A stretch of DNA of 64,000 nt, from positions 3,410,001-3,474,000 of the forward strand of contig NZ_JAUSUZ010000001.1 of the NCBI RefSeq assembly GCF_030813715.1, written 5' to 3'. The DNA is from Catenuloplanes indicus (GTDB taxonomy: Bacteria > Actinomycetota > Actinomycetes > Mycobacteriales > Micromonosporaceae). Below are positions 54,120 to 61,973 of this stretch, in pieces (the stretch's first letter is position 1; each line of letters starts with the position of its first letter). The notes beneath the pieces were generated by a model that ran no database searches, was not told where the DNA came from, and saw only the letters and a program-made list of their open reading frames with translations. Position numbers and translations under genes: made by a program.

Positions 54120-54294
54120 TTGGACCGGTCGGCTACGTGGCGGATCGACGGCGTAACGCAGGCACATGGCACCTCGCAATATCAGGTCTGCCGGGTGGCA
54201 CCGACAAGCCGGTGCCCGACAGCGCACCGCCCGGCCGGCCGTAAAGTATCGGCCGTCACAGCGGGCGACGTGCCCGTGAGCGCAAGGAGGCGCC

Positions 54295-55161
54295 ATGTCC
54301 ACCGCCCACGGCCCTTCGGGCGGCCGGCGGCAGCTCCGAGCCCGGCTGCGCGCGGCGCGCGACGCGGCGGGGCTGACGCAGGAGCAGGCCGCCGAGGCGA
54401 TGGACTGGTCGCTGTCGAAATTGATCCGGATCGAGGCCGGCACCGTCTCCATCTCGACGAACGACCTCAAGGCGCTGCTCCAGCACTACCGGGTGGACGA
54501 TCCCGGCACGGTCACGGAGCTGCTCGCCCTGGCCCGGCTGGCCCGCCAGCGCGGCTGGTGGGTGCAGTACCGCGAGATCTTCGAGCGCGAGCGCGCCTAC
54601 TACGACTACGTCGGCCTGGAGGCGGAGGCGGCCACGCTGCGTGTCTTCCAGCCGATCGGCATGCCCGGCCTGTTGCAGACCGAGTCGTACGCGCGGGCCT
54701 ACATCAGCGCAGCCGTACCGTCCCAGGTCGAGCCGGACGACGTGACGGTCCGTGTCGGCCTGCGCCTGCGCCGCCAGGAGGAGCTGTTCTCCCGGCCGGT
54801 CCCGCCGACGCTGCAGGTGATCCTGGACGAGGCGAACCTGCACCGGCACATCGGCGGCACCGCGGTGCTCCGCGAGCAGCTGGAAAGGCTGCGCACGGAA
54901 GGCACGAAAGACCACGTGACGCTCCAGATCCTGCCGTTCACGGCGGAGAGCTACGGCGCCACCGGGCAGTTCAACCTGCTCTCCTTCGAGGCCGGCACGC
55001 CGGACGTCGTCTACATCGAGTCGACGCCGACCGTCGCGCTGGTCGACCAGCCCGCCGAGGTCGAGACCTACCGGCAGACCTTCGCCCGACTGCAGAAGCT
55101 CGCACTCAACCCCAGCGAGTCCCTCGAAATGATCAACAAGATGGTCACCCAGATGGTCTGA
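54295..55161 (+). CDS. XRE family regulator with DUF5753 domain (first copy)
   Basis: This 288-residue protein has an N-terminal XRE helix-turn-helix (LRAARDAAGLTQEQAAEAMDWSLSKLIRIEAGTVSIS) and a C-terminal DUF5753 domain (QPIGMPGLLQTESYARAYI, RRQEELFSRPVPPTLQVILDEANLHRHIGG, HVTLQILPFTAESYGATGQFNLLSFE, DVVYIEST). Related proteins bind DNA and pair with DUF397 proteins. It follows the 24-bp repeat array. A paralogue follows after 30 bases. Confidence 0.92.
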   Translation: MSTAHGPSGGRRQLRARLRAARDAAGLTQEQAAEAMDWSLSKLIRIEAGTVSISTNDLKALLQHYRVDDPGTVTELLALARLARQRGWWVQYREIFERERAYYDYVGLEAEAATLRVFQPIGMPGLLQTESYARAYISAAVPSQVEPDDVTVRVGLRLRRQEELFSRPVPPTLQVILDEANLHRHIGGTAVLREQLERLRTEGTKDHVTLQILPFTAESYGATGQFNLLSFEAGTPDVVYIESTPTVALVDQPAEVETYRQTFARLQKLALNPSESLEMINKMVTQMV

Positions 55162-55191
55162 CCAACCCTTTGAGTCAGGTGCGGCCCCGCG

Positions 55192-56085
55192 ATGACACAC
55201 GATCAGAGCGAAGACCCCGGCCACGCGGAACGACCGGCGAAACGGGCGCCGACGGCACGACAGGGCCCTTCGATGGGCAGGCGGCGACTGAGCCAGGCGC
55301 TGAAGGTGGCCCGGGAGTCGGCCGGTAAGACGCGGGCGGAGGTGGCGGCCGCGATGGACTGGTCGCTGTCCAAGGTGATCCGGATCGAGGCCGGCACGGT
55401 CGGCATCTCCACCATCGACGCCCGCGCACTGACCGGGCTGTACGACATCACCGAGCCGGAGCGGGTGGAGGAGATCCTCTCGCTGGCCCGCAACTCCCGG
55501 CTGCGCACCTGGTGGTCGGCGTTGCGGGACCGGGTCAACCCGTCCTACTACGCCTACATCGGGCTGGAGGACGAGAGCGTCGAGGTGCTCTACTTCGCGC
55601 CGACCACGCTGCCCACGCTGCTGCAGACCCGGGACTTCGCGGCGGGTGGCACCTCGGTGCGGCCGACCGAGGAGGAGATCACCGTCCGGCTGCGGCGCCA
55701 GCAGGAGATCCTGAACAAATCACGCCCGCCGCGGATCACCGCGATCATCGACGAGGCCGTGCTGCACCGCATCGCGCACGCACCGGCGCGGGCACCGGAG
55801 CAGCTCAGCCACCTGCTGTCGCTGAGCGCGTCGCCGCACATCACGATCCAGGTGCTGCCGTTCAGCGCGGGCCCGCCACCGGTGGTGGCGCCGTTCGCGA
55901 TCCTGCAGTTCCCGGATCCGGACGACGCGGACGTGATGTACGTGGAGAACGCGGTCACCGACGAGGTCATCGACCGGCCGGAGGACGTCCGGCCGTATCT
56001 GCACGTCTTTCACGAGTTGCGGGACAAGGCGCTGGACCCGGCCGAGTCGCTGGCGATGATCAAGGGAATAGCCGAGGACGGCTGA
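55192..56085 (+). CDS. XRE family regulator with DUF5753 domain (second copy)
   Basis: This 297-residue paralogue of the preceding gene has the same architecture (KVARESAGKTRAEVAAAMDWSLSKVIRIEAGTVGIS; then LPTLLQTRDFAAGG, RRQQEILNKSRPPRITAIIDEAVLHR, HITIQVLPFSAGPP, DVMYVENAV). An Ala/Arg-rich stretch of 27 residues precedes the conserved part, so an ATG at 55273 is an alternative start. The recognition helix of both copies reads MDWSLSK, so both may bind the same site. Confidence 0.92.
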   Translation: MTHDQSEDPGHAERPAKRAPTARQGPSMGRRRLSQALKVARESAGKTRAEVAAAMDWSLSKVIRIEAGTVGISTIDARALTGLYDITEPERVEEILSLARNSRLRTWWSALRDRVNPSYYAYIGLEDESVEVLYFAPTTLPTLLQTRDFAAGGTSVRPTEEEITVRLRRQQEILNKSRPPRITAIIDEAVLHRIAHAPARAPEQLSHLLSLSASPHITIQVLPFSAGPPPVVAPFAILQFPDPDDADVMYVENAVTDEVIDRPEDVRPYLHVFHELRDKALDPAESLAMIKGIAEDG

Positions 56086-56093
56086 GGAAATGG

Positions 56094-56127
56094 ATCATGG
56101 GCGCGCCCGGGGAAGCGCGCCCATGAT
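56094..56127 (+). terminator. terminator after the XRE pair
   Basis: ATCATGGGCGCGC and GCGCGCCCATGAT form a perfect 13-base stem with an eight-base loop, nine bases after the second XRE stop. Confidence 0.8.
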
Positions 56128-56215
56128 TTCCGGTGGAGCTATCTCAAGGGGTCATGTCGTGCCCGCCAGACCCCGGTCCGCAATTGTCATGTGGGCACGG
56201 ACATCGTGCTTCGAC

Positions 56216-56746
56216 TCACATCCCGTACGGATTGATCGACGATACCGGTGCGCGCACGCCGCCGAGTCTGGCGATCTCCTGTGCGCGCACCAGCGCGCGG
56301 GAGATCTGGCCGTACTGCCTCTCGCTGTCACTGACGAAGAGCCGCACCGACATGCCCTGGTAATCGCCCCAGAGTTCGTAGACGCGCGGCCGGGTGCGAT
56401 TGCCGACCACACCGAGCAGCATCGGCACGAACGCGGCCGCGCCCATCACGACGTACGCGGCCGGGCCGAGCGCGTGCAGGCCGTTGCCGAAGCTGAGCGC
56501 CGCGAAGATCGCCAGGAGGCTCACCCCGGACGCGGCGACCGCGCGCACTGTGAGCTGGTCGAACGGGCCACGCACGGTCCGCAGCCCGGCCAGCTCGCTG
56601 GTCGGCCAGCGTCGGCCGGCGACCTGGAAGTACTCCGGCGTCACGATGACGTCGGCCGTGTCGAACGCGACCCGGCTGCGCGGCGCGGCACCGGGAGAAG
56701 CGTAGCGACGGGTTGAACGCGGCGAGTAACGAGCGCTATTCTCCAT
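56216..56746 (-). CDS. DUF6232-like membrane protein
   Basis: This 176-residue protein has a short variable N-terminus, the conserved VIVTPEYFQVAGRRWPTSELAGLRTVRG stretch, two membrane segments (about 75-95 and 98-115) and a C-terminal part (YELWGDYQGMSVRLFVSDSERQYGQISRALVRAQE). The pattern matches DUF6232 of actinobacteria; function is unknown. It lies opposite the XRE pair, beyond the terminator. Confidence 0.75.
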   Translation of the reverse strand: MENSARYSPRSTRRYASPGAAPRSRVAFDTADVIVTPEYFQVAGRRWPTSELAGLRTVRGPFDQLTVRAVAASGVSLLAIFAALSFGNGLHALGPAAYVVMGAAAFVPMLLGVVGNRTRPRVYELWGDYQGMSVRLFVSDSERQYGQISRALVRAQEIARLGGVRAPVSSINPYGM

Positions 56747-56800
56747 CGGAGTCCTCCTGCGGCTCTTTAGGAGTTGGTCTTTTGTTTACGGCGGTCGCGG

Positions 56801-56834
56801 TGCCGAATTCGGCATGTTGTCGAATTCGGCATGT
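56801..56834. repeat. two 17-bp direct repeats around a palindrome
   Basis: TGCCGAATTCGGCATGT (56801-56817) is followed directly by TGTCGAATTCGGCATGT (56818-56834). The first holds the perfect 14-base palindrome TGCCGAATTCGGCA. It lies about 55 bases before the start of the minus-strand DUF6232 gene, so a repressor site is possible. Confidence 0.6.
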
Positions 56835-57072
56835 GGCGTTCCCGGTTGCCGCCGGTCACCACACCGCGTCCGCCGCGATGGCTCCCCCGCCCCCGGGGAA
56901 AGACGGTCTCCGGAGTCCCGTGGCGTGGACTCCGAGGACCACGTGATGCTCTGAATACGTCAGCGCGCGCTGCGGAAGGTCGCCAGGGTGAGAAGTGCTT
57001 CCCTTGCGGGAGAACCCTGAGACCTCCCTAACAGCCATACTCCCAACCGCACGCCACTAATGGGAAGAGGGC

Positions 57073-57092
57073 AATCTGCCAGGTGGCAGATT
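57073..57092. promoter_or_regulatory. perfect 20-bp palindrome, candidate operator
   Basis: AATCTGCC-AGGT-GGCAGATT is symmetric around AGGT. Its core GCCAGGTGGCA is identical to the core of the first two 24-bp repeats (53983 and 54007), which places the same core on both sides of the XRE-DUF5753 pair. Confidence 0.45.
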
Positions 57093-57494
57093 TCCACCCG
57101 TCAGAGAAGGCCCGGCACGCGGTTTCCCGACGTATTCCTCCGCATTTGCCCGAGAGGCGCGGCACCAAGCGCCCGCGAAAACACGCAAATAGTTGTTTTC
57201 GGGCGTACACCGCCGGCCCGGTGCGGAGCGGTTACTTCAGGAAATCATTCCTTCACTCTGAGCGATCCGGAAATTTGCCTTATTACCGGCGAAAGCGCAC
57301 AGATGACCGCCATCACCCTTTCGATCCTCCGAGATGGTCGTTACCGTGGGTTCGCCGGACCTGGTCTTCAGTCACTCCCCCCGGAATGACGCCAGCCCGG
57401 CGCCGCCGAATCGCCCGGCCCGGCCGCCGGTGCTCCCCCGCACCGTTCGCGCCAGGCCCGCCGATCGCCGGTCGTGCCGGGCCCACCCGACGCG

Positions 57495-57622
57495 GCCTCC
57501 GAGCGGCGTTGCGGCGAACCGGGGACCCATCAGAGTCCCACCGGGGTGAATCCGCGCTCGCGCGGTAGGGCGTCCTTCTCGCCCGAATCCGTCAGCTAAC
57601 CCGGTAGGCGGCAAGCGAAGAA
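57495..57622 (+). ncRNA. c-di-AMP riboswitch (ydaO-yuaA leader)
   Basis: The upstream arms (CGGGGACCCA and CCGGGGTGAATCC) and the highly conserved 3' core CCCGAATCCGTCAGCTAACC followed by CGGTAGGCGGCAAGCGAA match the ydaO-yuaA class. In actinobacteria this RNA senses cyclic di-AMP and lowers expression of cell-wall hydrolases. It lies directly before the NlpC/P60 gene. Ends are approximate. Confidence 0.85.
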
Positions 57623-57634
57623 GGGTCCACCCCG

Positions 57635-58648
57635 TTGTCAGCTTCGCGTGCGATCCTGCGCGCCGTCGTGCTGGCGGCCGTCGCGGTCGGCGTTCTCGCG
57701 CCGACCTCCGCGGCCCTGGCCGAGCCGTCAAGCGCCGAACTCACCAAGCAGATCGACAAGGCCTCCCATGAGCTGGAGGTCGTGATCGAGTCCTACAACA
57801 AGATCAATGAAGAGCTGAAGGCCACCCAGGCGGCGGCCAAGGACCTCAGCGAGAAGACCGCCGCGCTGGAGCAGCAGGTCGAGCAGGCCAGCACCAACGT
57901 CGGTCAGCTGGCCAGCCGGGCCTACAAGTCCGGCCGGTTCAGTGACGCGAACACGCTGCTCACGCTCAACGACAGCCAGGACCTGATGGCCGGCCTGAGC
58001 GTGCTCGAGCAGCTGGCCCAGGCGCGCAACGACGAGGTCGCCGCCTACACGGCCACCGAGGCGAAGTACGCCGAGGAGAAGGCCAAGCTGGACGCCGCCG
58101 AGAAGAAGCAGAAGGCGCAGAAGGACGAGGCCGGCAAGCGCAAGGCCGGCATCGAGGGCGAGCTGAAGAACCTGTACTCGCTGCGCAAGGCCGCGTACGG
58201 CCGGGAGCAGGAGCAGGCCGCCGCGGCGCCGGTCAGCAACGGTGGCGGCAACAGCGGCGGCGGTGGCAACAGCGGCGGTGGCGGTGCCGCACCGAGCGCG
58301 CCCGCCGGGTCGAGCGCCGTGGTGCAGTTCGCCTACGCCCAGCTCGGCAAGCCGTACATCTACGCCTCCGCTGGCCCGACCGGCTTCGACTGCTCCGGTC
58401 TGGTGAAGGCGGCGTGGGCGAAGGCCGGCAAGTCGCTGCCGCACAACGCGGCGATGCAGTACAACGCGACCGCGCGGATATCCGCCTCCCAGGTCGTCCC
58501 CGGTGACCTGGTCTTCTACAACGGGCTCGCGCACGTCGCGATCGCGATCGGCGGTGACAAGGTGATACACGCGCCCAGACCGGGCGAGGTGCTCACGATC
58601 GCACCGCTCAACATGATGTCGATCGTCGGGTACGGCCGGGTCAGGTAG
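57635..58648 (+). CDS. NlpC/P60 cell-wall hydrolase
   Basis: This 337-residue secreted protein has a signal peptide (SRAILRAVVLAAVAVGVLAP, cleavage near residue 30), two long coiled-coil helices (about 32-200; TKQIDKASHELEVVIESYNK, EKTAALEQQVEQASTNV), a Gly/Asn-rich linker and a C-terminal NlpC/P60 domain from about 228. The catalytic Cys is in TGFDCSGLVKAAW, the His in GLAHVAIAIG. The start is a TTG at 57635. It resembles Rpf-type or RipA-type peptidoglycan hydrolases and is probably controlled by the riboswitch. Confidence 0.94.
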   Translation: MSASRAILRAVVLAAVAVGVLAPTSAALAEPSSAELTKQIDKASHELEVVIESYNKINEELKATQAAAKDLSEKTAALEQQVEQASTNVGQLASRAYKSGRFSDANTLLTLNDSQDLMAGLSVLEQLAQARNDEVAAYTATEAKYAEEKAKLDAAEKKQKAQKDEAGKRKAGIEGELKNLYSLRKAAYGREQEQAAAAPVSNGGGNSGGGGNSGGGGAAPSAPAGSSAVVQFAYAQLGKPYIYASAGPTGFDCSGLVKAAWAKAGKSLPHNAAMQYNATARISASQVVPGDLVFYNGLAHVAIAIGGDKVIHAPRPGEVLTIAPLNMMSIVGYGRVR

Positions 58649-58664
58649 CCGGAACCGGAACGGA

Positions 58665-58693
58665 GAAGGGCGGGGAGTCTCTCCCCGCCCTTC
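58665..58693. terminator. bidirectional terminator
   Basis: GAAGGGCGGGGAG and CTCCCCGCCCTTC form a perfect 13-base stem around TCT, between the NlpC/P60 gene and the convergent DUF6642 gene. Confidence 0.85.
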
Positions 58694-58694
58694 G

Positions 58695-59315
58695 TCATGC
58701 CGCGGTGGCCTGCGCCGGCACCCGTGGGCGGGTACCCGGTCGCCACGTCCGCCCGTTCGCGTAGACGATCCGGAAGCCCAGGTAGGCCGCCAGCTCGCGC
58801 CACGGCCCGGAACCCATCCGCTTCTCCGCCGCGTTCACCAGCGCGCCGTTCGCCAGCACGTCCAGCAGCACGGTCTCGAACGCGGCCGAGTCGACCCAGT
58901 CCACCTCCCGGGTGTAGCCGCACACCATCGCGGCCCCGGAGACGTCCAGGAAGTCCAGCAGCGTGGCGTCCGAGGCCTTCAGCACGGAGCAGGAGCCGAA
59001 GTAGAGCCGCTTGTCCTGGCAGCGACCGGCCAGCTGCTCGGCTACGTCGTCCAGCTCGACCGTGGCCCGGTCGGTGAGGCAGAGCCGGCCCGGCTCGCCG
59101 TGCATCGCGAAGAAGCCCACCCGGTAGTCGCTGTACTGCTTCAGCAGCCATCGGTCCAGGAAGTAGCTCAGCTCCTCCGGCGTGGCCACGTCCCGGTAGA
59201 TGAACCGGATCCGGCGCAGCCGCTCCAGCAGCTCGAGCGTGGGGATGACGGAGCCTTGCTCGGAGAGGTCCCGGTGCCACTGGCCCTCCACACAGAAGAT
59301 GCCGCCGCGCGCCAC
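58695..59315 (-). CDS. DUF6642-like conserved protein
   Basis: This protein of about 206 residues starts at a GTG (59315) behind the strong GGGGGAGG. It reads ARGGIFCVEGQWHRDLSEQGSV, TLELLERLRRIRFIYRDVATPEEL, YRVGFFAMHGEPGRLCLTDRA, RLYFGSCSVLKASDATLLDFLD and MVCGYTREVDWVDSAAFE. The pattern resembles caspase-like CHAT folds (His in AMHGEPG and Cys in GSCSVL), but I hold that as a hypothesis. It is annotated in related genomes as DUF6642; function is unknown. Confidence 0.72.
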   Translation of the reverse strand: MARGGIFCVEGQWHRDLSEQGSVIPTLELLERLRRIRFIYRDVATPEELSYFLDRWLLKQYSDYRVGFFAMHGEPGRLCLTDRATVELDDVAEQLAGRCQDKRLYFGSCSVLKASDATLLDFLDVSGAAMVCGYTREVDWVDSAAFETVLLDVLANGALVNAAEKRMGSGPWRELAAYLGFRIVYANGRTWRPGTRPRVPAQATAA

Positions 59316-59501
59316 ATCGCCTCCCCCGAGCTGTGGTTTCATACCCCGCAGGCGACCATACCCACCCCGCGCCGCCGTGCCCATCGCCGACGCGGGGGCT
59401 GACGCGACCGGAAGACGTCACAGTGACGAACGCAACGGCCGGCCCCGGGTATGGGACCGGCCGGTTCGTTCGTACCGCCGAGGGGTGTGTGGGGTTGTGG
59501 G

Positions 59502-60503
59502 TTATGCCGCCTGGAGGCCCTCCGCGCGGGCCAGCTCGCGCAGCCGGCCGAGTGCCTGGATCTCCAGCTGGCGGATCCGCTCGCGGGAGAGCGAGAACCG
59601 CGAGGCCACCTCGGTCAGCGAGTGCTCACGGCCGTCCTCCAGCCCGTACCGCGCGCGCATGATGCCGGCGGAGCGGTCGTCCAGGTGGTTGAGCAGGCCC
59701 TCGATACGCTGACGCTCCAGCGCGGTGAGGACGATCTCCTCCGGCGACGGCGCGTCCGAGTCGGCGACCAGGTCGCCGAGGTTGGTGTCGCCGTCGTCGC
59801 CGACCGGGGTGTCCAGCGACACCGTGTCCTGCGACCAGCGGATCAGCTCGGACACCCGTTCGACGGTCACGCCCAGCGCGGTCGCGATCTGCGCCGGCTC
59901 CGGGTCGGAGCCGAGCTCGCGGGTGAGCTGGCGGGTGACGTTGCGCATGCGGTTCACGTCCTCCACCAGGTGGACGGGGAGCCGCACGGTGCGCTCCTGC
60001 TGCGCGATGGCCCGGCTGATCGCCTGGCGGATCCACCACGTCGCGTACGTCGAGAACTTGTAGCCGCGCTCGTAGTCGAACTTCTCGACCGCTCGCACCA
60101 GGCCGGTGTTGCCCTCCTGGATCAGGTCGAGCATCGGCATGCCGGAGCGGACGTAGCGCCGGGCGATCGAGACCACGAGGCGCAGGTTGGCACGGATGAA
60201 CTCGTCCTTCGCGCGGTTGCCGTCGACGACGACGCGCTCGAGCTCCTCGCGGCTCACGCCGGCCGGAAGCTGGTCGGCGTCGAGCAGGTGCTCGGCGTAG
60301 AGCCCCGCCTCGATCGCCTTGGAAAGATCAACCTCACGCGCCGCGTCGAGCAGAGGTGTCCGGGAGATCTCGTGCAGGTAGACTCCGACGAGGTCGCGCT
60401 CCTCGGCGACCTCATCCGTTCGCAACACCATGCTTTTTTCCATGTCGCCCACGGTCCCCTCGTTGACCCCATTTGCCTTCTTGCGGGCCGTCCCTGTATC
60501 CAT
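59502..60503 (-). CDS. sigB: RNA polymerase sigma factor, principal-like (group 2, HrdB/SigB type)
   Basis: This 333-residue sigma-70 factor has region 1.2 (DLVGVYLHEISRTPLLDAAREVDLSKAIEAG), region 2 with RANLRLVVSIARRYVRSGMPMLDLIQEGNTGLVRAVEKFDYERGYKFSTYATWWIRQAISRA, region 3 (VRLPVHLVEDVNRM) and region 4 (GLEDGREHSLTEVASRFSLSRERIRQLEIQALGRLREL). It lacks the long N-terminal region of the principal HrdB/SigA, hence group 2. The symbol sigB follows mycobacterial usage and is tentative. Confidence 0.9.
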   Translation of the reverse strand: MDTGTARKKANGVNEGTVGDMEKSMVLRTDEVAEERDLVGVYLHEISRTPLLDAAREVDLSKAIEAGLYAEHLLDADQLPAGVSREELERVVVDGNRAKDEFIRANLRLVVSIARRYVRSGMPMLDLIQEGNTGLVRAVEKFDYERGYKFSTYATWWIRQAISRAIAQQERTVRLPVHLVEDVNRMRNVTRQLTRELGSDPEPAQIATALGVTVERVSELIRWSQDTVSLDTPVGDDGDTNLGDLVADSDAPSPEEIVLTALERQRIEGLLNHLDDRSAGIMRARYGLEDGREHSLTEVASRFSLSRERIRQLEIQALGRLRELARAEGLQAA

Positions 60504-60925
60504 CAGGCCCTCCCCGGTAATCCGCGTCCCCAGCGGTGCCCCTCTAACAACGGCGCACGTCCCCAGCTGATTCCGGCATTCGGATGGAATCTCGTTGTCG
60601 TACGATTGAAGCTGTCACGAATGCCTGAAATCTGGCTGTGAGCGCGGTGCGTAGTTCCTGAATCGGCTCGGCTGGCGGGGGATGAAGTGTTACCGGCCGG
60701 TCGATGCGCTCAACGGGTGCTTACCCCTGGCCCGTCAAATCACACCATCCGGGACAGTTGAGTCGCAGCGACCCAACTCACTGGTCCCGTGCGATCCCTG
60801 TCACCCAAGACTTACGGGAAACGTGATCGGAGGGTTCAGCCCACCAGGGAACCTTCCCGGTCGCCACCGCATTCCCAGCGGACCGGCAGTGCGCCACCAC
60901 CCCGACGAGGAAAGATCATCCCAGC
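60504..60925. other. intergenic region between sigma factor and RpiR regulator genes
   Basis: This 422-base gap separates two minus-strand genes. It should contain the promoter of the sigma factor gene. Short frames here have no ribosome-binding site or family. No strong repeat or riboswitch is seen. Confidence 0.4.
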
Positions 60926-61846
60926 TCAGCGCGGCTTTCGGCGACCACCGGGCGCGCGCAACGACGCGGTCGCCTCATCGGCCGCGGCGAGTGCCTGCCC
61001 GGCCCGTTTCCGGTTACGCACAGCGACGCCGACGAAGATGCAATCGACGACCATCAACTGAACGGCTCGGCTGGCGAACGCGCCCGCCCGGTACGTCGTC
61101 TCGCGCGCCGCCGTGGTCAGCACCAGATCGGCCGCGTCCGCGATCGGCGAGCGCGGGAAGTTCGTCACCGCGACCGTGACCGCGCCGCGCCGCCGCGCCT
61201 GCGCCAGCACGTCCAGCACGCCGGCGCTGGTGCCGCTGTGCGAGATGCCGATCGCCACGTCGCCCTCGGCCAGCAGCGCGGTGGAGGCCAGGGCGGCCTG
61301 CGGGTCCGGCCAGTAGGCGACGCTGCGGCCGATGCGGTGCAGCTTCTGTTGCAGGTCCAGCGCCGCGCACGCGCTGGTGCCGGTGCCGTAGACCTCGATC
61401 CGGCCGGCGCCGTCCACGGCCTCCACGACCTGTGCGCAGGCGACCGCGTCGAGCTGAGCCGCGGTCTCCTCCAGTGCCCGCGCCTCGTTGAACGCGATCG
61501 TCGCCACGATCCGGGCCAGGTCCGCGTCCGGCGGGATCTCACCGCCGGCCACGTGCGCGTCCGCGGTGCGTGCGCGGCCGGCCGCCCCGGCCGCCTCCGC
61601 CGCCAGCCGGAGGCGCAGCTGCGGGTAGCCGGCGATGCCGATCGAACGGCAGAACCGGATGACCGTGGCCTCGGATGTCTCCGCGGCGGTGGCCAGACCG
61701 GTGATGGTGTGGCCGGCCGCGTCGGCGGGATCCGACACGACCAGGCGCGCGACACGCTGTTCGGCGGGTGACAGCGAGGGCAGGAGCGCGTTGATGTGCA
61801 CGAGCAGCCCAGGCGAATTCACCACGGTCCGAGTTTGTTTGCGCAC
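60926..61846 (-). CDS. MurR/RpiR family transcriptional regulator
   Basis: This 306-residue regulator has an N-terminal HTH_6 domain (LLPSLSPAEQRVARLVVSDPADAAGHTITGLATAAETSEATVIRFCRSIGIAGYPQLRLRL) and a C-terminal SIS sugar-phosphate-binding domain (RIEVYGTGTSACAALDLQQKLHRIGRSV, DVAIGISHSGTSAGVLDVLAQARRRGAVTVAVTNF). Homologues regulate amino-sugar or MurNAc use. No sugar operon lies next to it in this window. The ATG is at 61846. Confidence 0.94.
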   Translation of the reverse strand: MRKQTRTVVNSPGLLVHINALLPSLSPAEQRVARLVVSDPADAAGHTITGLATAAETSEATVIRFCRSIGIAGYPQLRLRLAAEAAGAAGRARTADAHVAGGEIPPDADLARIVATIAFNEARALEETAAQLDAVACAQVVEAVDGAGRIEVYGTGTSACAALDLQQKLHRIGRSVAYWPDPQAALASTALLAEGDVAIGISHSGTSAGVLDVLAQARRRGAVTVAVTNFPRSPIADAADLVLTTAARETTYRAGAFASRAVQLMVVDCIFVGVAVRNRKRAGQALAAADEATASLRAPGGRRKPR

Positions 61847-61933
61847 TTCGTACCCGTCAACGAAACCTGCCCCGTGGTGTCTGTTACGGGGAACGACTTC
61901 GACGGAACGGGCAGTCCGGCCTGTCCGGAGAGC

Positions 61934-61969
61934 GGAGGTTACGGGTGGCCGATGTCACCCGTGACCTCC
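61934..61969 (-). terminator. terminator after the thymidylate-kinase-like gene
   Basis: GGAGGTTACGGGTG and CACCCGTGACCTCC form a 14-base stem with one G-T type mismatch and an eight-base loop, just beyond the stop at 61974. Confidence 0.75.
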
Positions 61970-61973
61970 GGTG

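Larger units (their letters stand above)
56747..57494. other. long intergenic region with repeats and a palindrome
   Basis: No convincing gene is present between the DUF6232 gene and the riboswitch. Part of it (57240-57320) is lower in GC than the surroundings. It contains two 17-base direct repeats near 56801 and a perfect 20-base palindrome at 57073. Frames open here lack ribosome-binding sites and family similarity. Confidence 0.5.

Noticed and set aside
57060-57389. 109-codon plus-strand frame upstream of the riboswitch
   Set aside because: It begins in a palindrome, has mixed composition and no homologue that I can recognise; the region looks regulatory or non-coding.
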